Shown here in pieces: positions 57,835 through 64,000 of a stretch of DNA of 64,000 bases. Within the stretch, counting starts at the first letter, position 1, and each line of letters opens with the position of its first letter. The DNA comes from Alviniconcha marisindica (lineage: Eukaryota > Mollusca > Gastropoda > Provannidae), in contig JABMCL010000660.1 of assembly GCA_018857735.1 (NCBI GenBank), forward strand, positions 500,001 to 564,000. Direction: 5' to 3'. The notes under the pieces were generated by a model that saw nothing but the letters and a program-made list of their open reading frames with translations, did not search any database and was not told the DNA's origin. Made by a program: the position numbers and the translations under genes.

Positions 57835-58740
57835 GCATTATCTCAGTCTCTTGCCAAGTTTCAGTTCAAACTGTTGTTTACTGGAAATCTCAAAATGCGT
57901 CGGAGCAGAACTGTTACGTTTAGTGGACCCAAAGATAGTAAGCTACGCAGCTTACTATCTTTGCTGGATCCAAACGCATAAAAAAAGAACGTTTTTTTTT
58001 GTGTGTGTGTTTTTTAAGGACAAAACACAACATGCGATTTTTGTGGGTAATCCCCATTATCAACCTACAAAACGACATTTAAACAACAGTTGAACCGTGC
58101 TAAACCACTTATCTGTTTTTGGTTGAGTATGCGTGTTCCAGTATTATTAACAATAAAAATACGTTAACTTTTCGTTGATTTGTGATTGATAATAGCGCTC
58201 TTTTGAACCTTTTATGTGTTTGGATCTTGGTTTAGAACGCTAGCAGTCATTCTTGTTTCAGATTTAAAAAAATTGTTTACTGGGCAAAGATTTGAATTCA
58301 ACTGATTCCAAAACTTCTGTGAGCTGTTTCACCACCGTTCATAACATTTTTGGTGACCGTGGCGGTATTTCGGTATTTCAAGGTCACAGCGGCGTCAATT
58401 AGATAAAACTGAATTTATTGATAAATTCGTATACGCATCATTTTTCACCGTTCAGCTGTTGTTTAAATGTCGTTTTGTAGGTTGATAAAGGGGATTACCC
58501 CCCAAATTCCCAAGTTTCAGTTCAAACTTTCTGTTGTTTACTAGAAATCTCAAAATGCGTCGGAGCAGAACTGTACGTTTACTGGATCCAAAGATAGTAA
58601 GCTACGCAGCTTACTATCTTTGCTGGATCCAAACGCATAAAAGGTTCAAAAGAACGCTTTTTTATTTTTATTTTTTTAAGGACAAAACACAACATGCGAT
58701 TTTTTTGGGTACACAATCGATCAACCTGCTTAACTATTTG
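57835..58740. mobile_element. Palindromic foldback cluster: two direct copies around an inverted one
   Basis: Copy 1 (57851-58096) and copy 2 (58509-58712) share aaatctcaaaatgcgtcgga, a 14-base perfect palindrome arm pair (aaagatagtaagct / agcttactatcttt, loop acgc) and aaggacaaaacacaacatgc. Between them, 58195-58500 carries the same sequence in reverse: gttgtttaaatgtcgttttg at 58459 pairs with 58077-58096, and gaaccttttatgtgtttgga pairs with the tccaaacgcataaaaggttc at 58627-58646. No transposase frame. It fits nested foldback or MITE insertions. Confidence 0.8.
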
Positions 58741-60169
58741 TTTGGTACGTCGACACTATGCGCGTAATAGTTTCATTTGTGACTTTAGCACATATTCGGG
58801 GGGACTGTTGACATGTTTACGATCTCAAGAAATCCATAGTGTTGGCCAACTCGGACGTTGTGTAAGCGAGATGGTCAAAACTCTGCACTGGTATAACCCC
58901 AATGAAACCGTACCTGTTCATACCAGTCTCATTGACCATAAAGTCACAGGAGCGTTTCAGATCGACAGTCAACAGTTAGGCGCGTATTCAAGGAAGGTGA
59001 ATGACGCAGTTCCTACCGTGACAACATTTTAACAAGATCTGATTTTAATGTCACAGCTGCATCAGAACTTTTTAAGCGAAAAATGTATTGTTTCTCCGTA
59101 AGTTCCTGTCTGATCGAGTTAAAATGTTGTAGGATTTACGGAGAACTTCTACTTGAGACTGCAGCGTGCACTTAGGGGCATAATAATATCCCGGTAAACA
59201 CAAAGCATGTGAACATCTTAGGCGTATTTTTCTTCTTCTTCTCGTGCGCTTGTGAAAATATTGTTTTAACATTGTTGGGTGGTGGCTTCTGTTGTAGCGT
59301 TCTTGATTCGTACCATTTACAAGGGCTTGAATGCGAGTCGATTGAGTATTCACTTTTAATGTTCAGTTTCATTTTGCAGCGTTATTATTATTATTGAAAT
59401 GTTTGTTTGACCCATATAAAAATATTAATTTTAGTTACCACGGTCGCAACAACACTCATGAAAATGTGAAGATTCTCCCAATTTCCCGTGCGAATCATTG
59501 AGTCAGGAGATGCAAATAAGTATTTGAGTGTCATTATGTAAGTATCGAGTGAAATAGAGCGAGGGTTCATTATTATGACACTGTTTTTGAACCACCGCAA
59601 AGTGTCCCAGCTGGCCTCTTTGATCTTGAGGGCACGCGGCTGTCATGCCCGACTGCCAGTTGTTCAAAGAGGCCGAGGCCCGCGGTAGGCGAGCCGCCAC
59701 ACTTGACGTTGTTGTGTACACCACGTCCTGCTAATCGTCTGTCACGAAACTTAACTCATTTGTCACGCCTTTCACGAAACAAACGATAATTTGCGACAAC
59801 GGGGGATTTTAAAAGAAAATCCTTTGCCTTAGCTTGAGTAGCTATGTGAACACCTGTTGGACAAATCTAGTTTTGGGGAGGCTAAACTGCTGAGTGACAG
59901 AGAGAAAAACGGGTCAAGAGACAGACGGAGAGGGGATCAAGTTTAATTGTGAAGGCGTTTGCATCACTGTGTTTGATTCATTTTCTACTGCGGGGTGCTT
60001 TACATGGAAACTCAGGTAAGTGTTCTTATGGACAGCTTTAGAATATTAAAGGCATCGGTAAAGCTCCACAAGAGTTAGGACATTAGGGGGCACGGCGTCA
60101 TGAAGCGGCGATGACGAGCTGCTGCACGAACTGCAGTTTAATTTGCTGTGCTTTTGCCTGGCATGTCGA

Positions 60170-60250
60170 TCAGGCATGCGAAGGCACTTTCCTCCAACCC
60201 CCCCCCCCTACATATGTAATATCTTACCTGGGGGGGGGGGGTCCTCCCAC
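60170..60250. repeat. C tract and G tract pair
   Basis: ccccccccc and gggggggggg runs about 30 bases apart could form a short hairpin. Low complexity. Confidence 0.7.
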
Positions 60251-60561
60251 CGCCCTTAAAAAAGAAATGTAAAAAATAAAAAAATTAATCCGCTTCACCT
60301 TAAGCAAAACTACCTGTAAATTTGAAATTGAACTCAGCGCTTTTTTTCTTTCTTTTTTAAAATATATGTATTATTATTATTATATTTTTAGATATATTTA
60401 ACAAAATAATAGAAGTGGCTTTGTTGTAAAAATCGGGGAGGTCGATCAGTGGCTGCAGGAAGAAAGGAAGTCACTAAAATATAGTAGATGTTTTAGTTTA
60501 CGATCTACGTTTCACTTATTCTTTTGTTTCTGTTTATGACTGACGTCTCTTGTGTTATCAG

Positions 60562-60582
60562 CCATTAGAGGAGGCGGATTTG
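60562..60582 (+). CDS. CAMK2: Possible 21-base linker microexon
   Basis: A 21-base segment preceded by a pyrimidine-rich tract, a branch-like ctgac and an AG at 60560-60561, and followed by gtaagt at 60583. It keeps phase 1 after exon 12 and would add seven residues reading TIRGGGF plus one base. CaMKII genes vary their linker with small cassette exons, which makes this plausible. I do not recognise the peptide from a known CaMKII, so the call rests only on splice signals and phase. Confidence 0.35.
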
Positions 60583-62789
60583 GTAAGTGAAATAATGGTA
60601 AAACACCACTGACCACCCAGATCAATGTGCTCCACCAACCCGCCCGTGCGCCAACACCTGTGACCTGACCTTGGTGTTATATCTGCGTTTGTCCATTTCG
60701 TTTTTTAACCCCGCGGCTGTGGAGCACAGGCCTCTTGGTATGCTTCCGTGCTTTCTGCCGCACGTTGTGGCAAATCACAGGTATAGAGATACGCCGATCG
60801 ACGGTGAATTTGAATTAACTAGGGCAAGGAGTGTTTATATGATATACTCGTGAGGGGGTGGGGGTCATAGGGAAATTTTCTCTCTGCTCATCGTTGACCT
60901 CTGCGTAAAGACGTTAAGGATATTAGTATTTATTGTGGGCCTTCGGCTTGTCGTCTTTTCCGTCCCAAATTCAAGGGGCAGTGGTGGTGAATAATCCAGC
61001 CAGGAAGTCGTCAACTACTGACTCGTGAATGCGAGTCCATGTAATGACGACTTTTCACTTGACCTTCCGTGACATGTAGGGATGAACTTTCTCTCGATTT
61101 GTCAAATACTCTTGTGGTGATCGATAACTTCCACAGAACTTTGCTGTGTTATGCCTGTTTTTGGCGACTTTGGTGTGATGTTGAGGCCATAGGGGCGTCG
61201 GGCAGATAAAACGGCAATTTGTGTTTTTCGGATAGTTTGTGTAAGGTCAAGTGTTAACTTTGTATGGATCATAGATTTTTACATCCATGAATAACGTAAC
61301 GCAGTCGCATTTCGTGACTTTTGCGTGCGCTGACGGAGACACTGGGTACGTCTCCTGTCTCTTAAAAAACTTTAACGTTGCCTTTTGCTCGGAGGCTATT
61401 TATGTGAAGTCTGTCATGCTTTTCATAATAATAACATCCGTTGAATATTTAATTTCCATACGAATGTTAAGTACTTGGTACAAATTTGCAGGTAAGATAA
61501 AACAGGAAGTTTTTCTTTCTTTTTTCTTACCAGCCAGTGCCACGAATATATGATTGTTACATAATGCGCACATGATCATAAGCTATGTGCATAAAGTAAC
61601 TTTCGCGTGTATATATATATATATGCAAGCGCACCTCAGTAAGACGTATTTTGTCCTTTTCGTCCCGCCGGTGTTGTCTTTACTATTGTGTGAGTGTGTT
61701 TTTTCTCACCCCATTTTTTTTTTTAAATTGTTGTTGCCCAAACTAGAAAGCTGCTCTGGCAAAAGCTGGAATCAACCCAGATATCCGGCGTATGTTTATC
61801 GTCAAACACCGTAATTTTATTTAACCATCAAAATTCTGTTTGTGTCCAGTATGATTGTTATTTTCATAGTGAATATGATGTGAATAGCACGAGATTGATC
61901 CCACTGATTTGATTTCAATCAGGTAACTTTCTGGTAGCATGATTATGGCTTGACCTGGTTGAATTAGCCACTGATTTTGATTCAGAAAATCATCCTGATT
62001 AGCTTCTCGTTTCTGCTGATTTCAGTTTTGCGAGGCATATAAATTATTATGGCCAGTGATGCACATACCAGTCTGCACCATAGGGAGTTTCATAGTTGGA
62101 ATATTGTAACCAAACTGATCATAAACCCCTTTCTGCGTCATTGATCCCCTAAGAAGTATTTTAAAGTGAGGCATTGTTTCGATTTTATAATTGACAATGA
62201 CCACCAAACGAAGCTTTTGCGTCTTCTCGGCAGCATCACAGCGGATGACCTCGGTTTTTCCCCCCTTCTTCACCCTAAAGCGGGGGTGGGGGATAGGGGA
62301 GATTTGACATAATCACTATCAGATGCCCCAATTGTTTGATAGTGTTCGTAGCACGGCTGTGTTGTTTTTGTGTAACACAATGTAATTTTGCCGTCCCAAG
62401 TCACACCGCACTGGAGATCTATGTAAAATGCGTCACTCCCTGTAAAGTGGCTTCACACGTCACATCCTGTGGACATGCGAAGTGGATGTTCCAGCCGCAA
62501 GTGGCCGTCGGTGTCCCATGTTTGTATGGCTAGATGTTGTGAGCGAGCCCCAGCAGCTTGCTGTGCACAGAATGTGTCGTACTTCTCGGCCTCAGCCCCT
62601 CCCACTCGATGGCAAAAGACAGCCCAGTCCAAAGAGAGCTTTTAGCGATTATATATATATATATTTTAAGGAAATAAAAGTCCCCCCACTCCCTCTTTCC
62701 TTTCAGACCCGTTGCTTACGCGAACTCAAAGGACACAAGCAGGAGATTTGGGCATTAATTTGGAAGGGGCAAAATAGGAGAAAAACGAT

Positions 62790-62822
62790 TGGGGGGGCGG
62801 GAAGGGGAGGGGGGGGGGGGTC
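62790..62822 (+). repeat. G-rich tract
   Basis: Nearly pure G of about 30 bases with A interruptions; further G tracts follow at 63052-63067 and 63428-63456. Confidence 0.85.
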
Positions 62823-63016
62823 TTGGATATGCTGTCTGCTGCCAAAGGAGGGCATTGTAACTGTTTGGCATGAAGCTGTAGATATTGTTGATGAAATGTT
62901 ATAGTACAGCAGTACGCCGTACGTAATGTTGTGTCTGTTTCTCTTTTCTCTCCTACTCGTGCCTGTCCCTTGTCTCTCTGTGGATGTTCGTCACTCTATC
63001 TGTGCTCGGCTCACAG

Positions 63017-63025
63017 TTAGCAAAG
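63017..63025 (+). CDS. CAMK2: Possible 9-base linker microexon
   Basis: The nine bases ttagcaaag lie between a long pyrimidine-rich tract ending in ctcacag (63016) and the strong donor gtaagt at 63026. Phase 1 is preserved and the insert would read (V or I)-S-K. It could also be a chance pairing of splice-like signals, or the donor may belong to a longer exon that I cannot define. Confidence 0.22.
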
Positions 63026-64000
63026 GTAAGTCACAGGGACGGCCTGGCATTTGGGGGGGGGGGGGGGTCTTTTTTCTTCCTTTTTTTGGGTCTCAGGTTG
63101 TTGTTTCTTGTTTTTCCTTTTATCACCGTTATCATCTCCGAATTCCAGCATGTTTGCGCCACCCTTGTCTTTTTTCAGAGACCGTTTTGCACGCCTGATG
63201 CCCGGCTGACACGAAGGCTTGATGTAATTGCTTTCTTGTGCCTTGTGCTTTTGGAACATTGGTTGTTACCGGCAGGTTTGTTTTGCTTCATGTGCCCCGG
63301 CTTTAACCGAAGACAGCAAGAGAAGCGTAAAATGCGAGCTGAGGCGAAGGGAATCTTACTTCTCCCCCCTCCCGCCCCCATCCCCTGTTTCCCATGCCCG
63401 TCTCTTGCCTACCAGACAAATGAACTTGGGGGGGGGGGGGGGGGAGGGGGGGGGGCATCATTCTGAACAGGACTCAAGACGGTGATAAGTAATTCGGTAG
63501 GTCGATTAGCTGGAGTGGTAATACCCGTTCTGGTTAAGTTTAATAAAAGTGGATGGAAAAACAAAACAAACAAAAAACTGTACAGCTATGACTGAATGTG
63601 TGCTCATGGTCACCTTCCAATCCGAATGCATGCTCGAGACGAAAATCTCAAACAAGGATGACTGCTAGCGTTGTAAAGCAAGACCCAAACACATTCTAAA
63701 CGATTAAAAGGAACGCTGTCCTTAATGGGCACGAGCGGAAGCGAAACATCCGTGTTTTGGGACATTGCATTTATCGTTGGAATGTCTAATCAAATTTGTA
63801 GAAAGAATGTGTAGTCTGGTTTTTGCGACTTTTGGTCAGGCAGATTAAGGTAGATTAAATTGCCATTGCGTTCTTATAAACAAACACACGAGCTCCTGGA
63901 AAGGTTATGAACATGCACCATTTTTTTTCTTCGCATGCCAGCTGTGTTCCCCGTAGGCGACTTGGGTCTTTGTCGTTGTGTTCGCGTAACGTCTGTCGAG

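Larger units (their letters stand above)
52804..64000 (+). other. CaMKII intron 12 (runs past the window, or contains undetected small linker exons)
   Basis: No hub-domain exon is seen. Contents: TG array, a TGCAACGG minisatellite, homopolymer tracts, a TIR transposon inside an older repeat, a 61-base tandem repeat, a GA array, a palindromic cluster and two possible microexons. From 58760 to 60560 and from 60600 to 63010 only simple tracts and part of a dispersed repeat (about 61175-61225) were recognised. From 63026 to 64000 there are only G tracts. Confidence 0.75.

Noticed and set aside
61745..61790. Possible exon encoding KAALAKAGINPDIRR
   Set aside because: Acceptor ctag is plausible but the donor is weak and the reading frame with that peptide does not fit exon 12 phase.
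62707..62795. Possible exon after ctttcctttcag
   Set aside because: Good acceptor, but the exon 12 phase meets a stop at the ggggcaaaatag and no donor is visible before it.
52804..64000. CaMKII hub (association) domain exons
   Set aside because: Searched for the conserved KQEIIK and FEPEALGN-type coding sequence on the + strand; nothing found, so the gene must continue beyond the window.

Overview
Eukaryotic genomic window holding the 5' part of one split gene on the + strand: a calcium/calmodulin-dependent protein kinase II (CaMKII, CAMK2). Twelve coding exon positions, one of them present as two alternatives, can be read from the ATG at 6140 to the donor at 52804. They join in frame to give 946 coding bases (315 residues plus one base), covering the whole kinase domain, the autoregulatory helix and the calmodulin-binding segment. 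The C-terminal hub (association) domain is not seen and should lie beyond 64000. The kinase sequence is of protostome type (two valines at 281-282 instead of the Met residues of vertebrates). The long repeat-rich introns, abundant CA, GA and poly-G tracts and tRNA-derived SINE tails suggest a marine mollusc, probably a gastropod; this is inference. Layout: 1-6139 is CpG-rich upstream sequence with microsatellites, a degenerate ACTCA-type repeat and an inverted repeat. Exons 1-2 are at 6140-6708 and exon 3 at 14812. A 13.2 kb intron 3 holds SINEs, an inverted-repeat element, a 5'-AGTTTGTAGTGCCTC minisatellite and dispersed repeats. Exons 4-11 lie between 28103 and 40543. Intron 11 (12.2 kb) carries a decayed copy of a repeat-associated invertebrate gene family. 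Exon 12 is at 52761-52803. Intron 12 runs to the end of the window with a TIR transposon nested in an older repeat, a palindromic foldback cluster and two possible microexons. The most notable signal is a pair of 73-base exons, 6a (30412-30484) and 6b (32550-32622). Both have intact splice sites and the same phases, and both encode residues 114-138 including the catalytic-loop HRDLK. Their length is not a multiple of three, so including both or neither breaks the frame: they must be mutually exclusive. The gene would therefore make two CaMKII kinase domains that differ in the alphaE helix and the approach to the catalytic loop. A second broad signal is the block structure of CpG content. CpG-poor sequence surrounds exons 2-3 and 4-11, while CpG-rich sequence fills the upstream region, about 15.9-27.6 kb and about 45.4 kb onward. 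This could mark unmethylated intragenic promoter domains or differently methylated gene-body segments. No other convincing protein-coding gene, rRNA, functional tRNA or CRISPR array was found on either strand.
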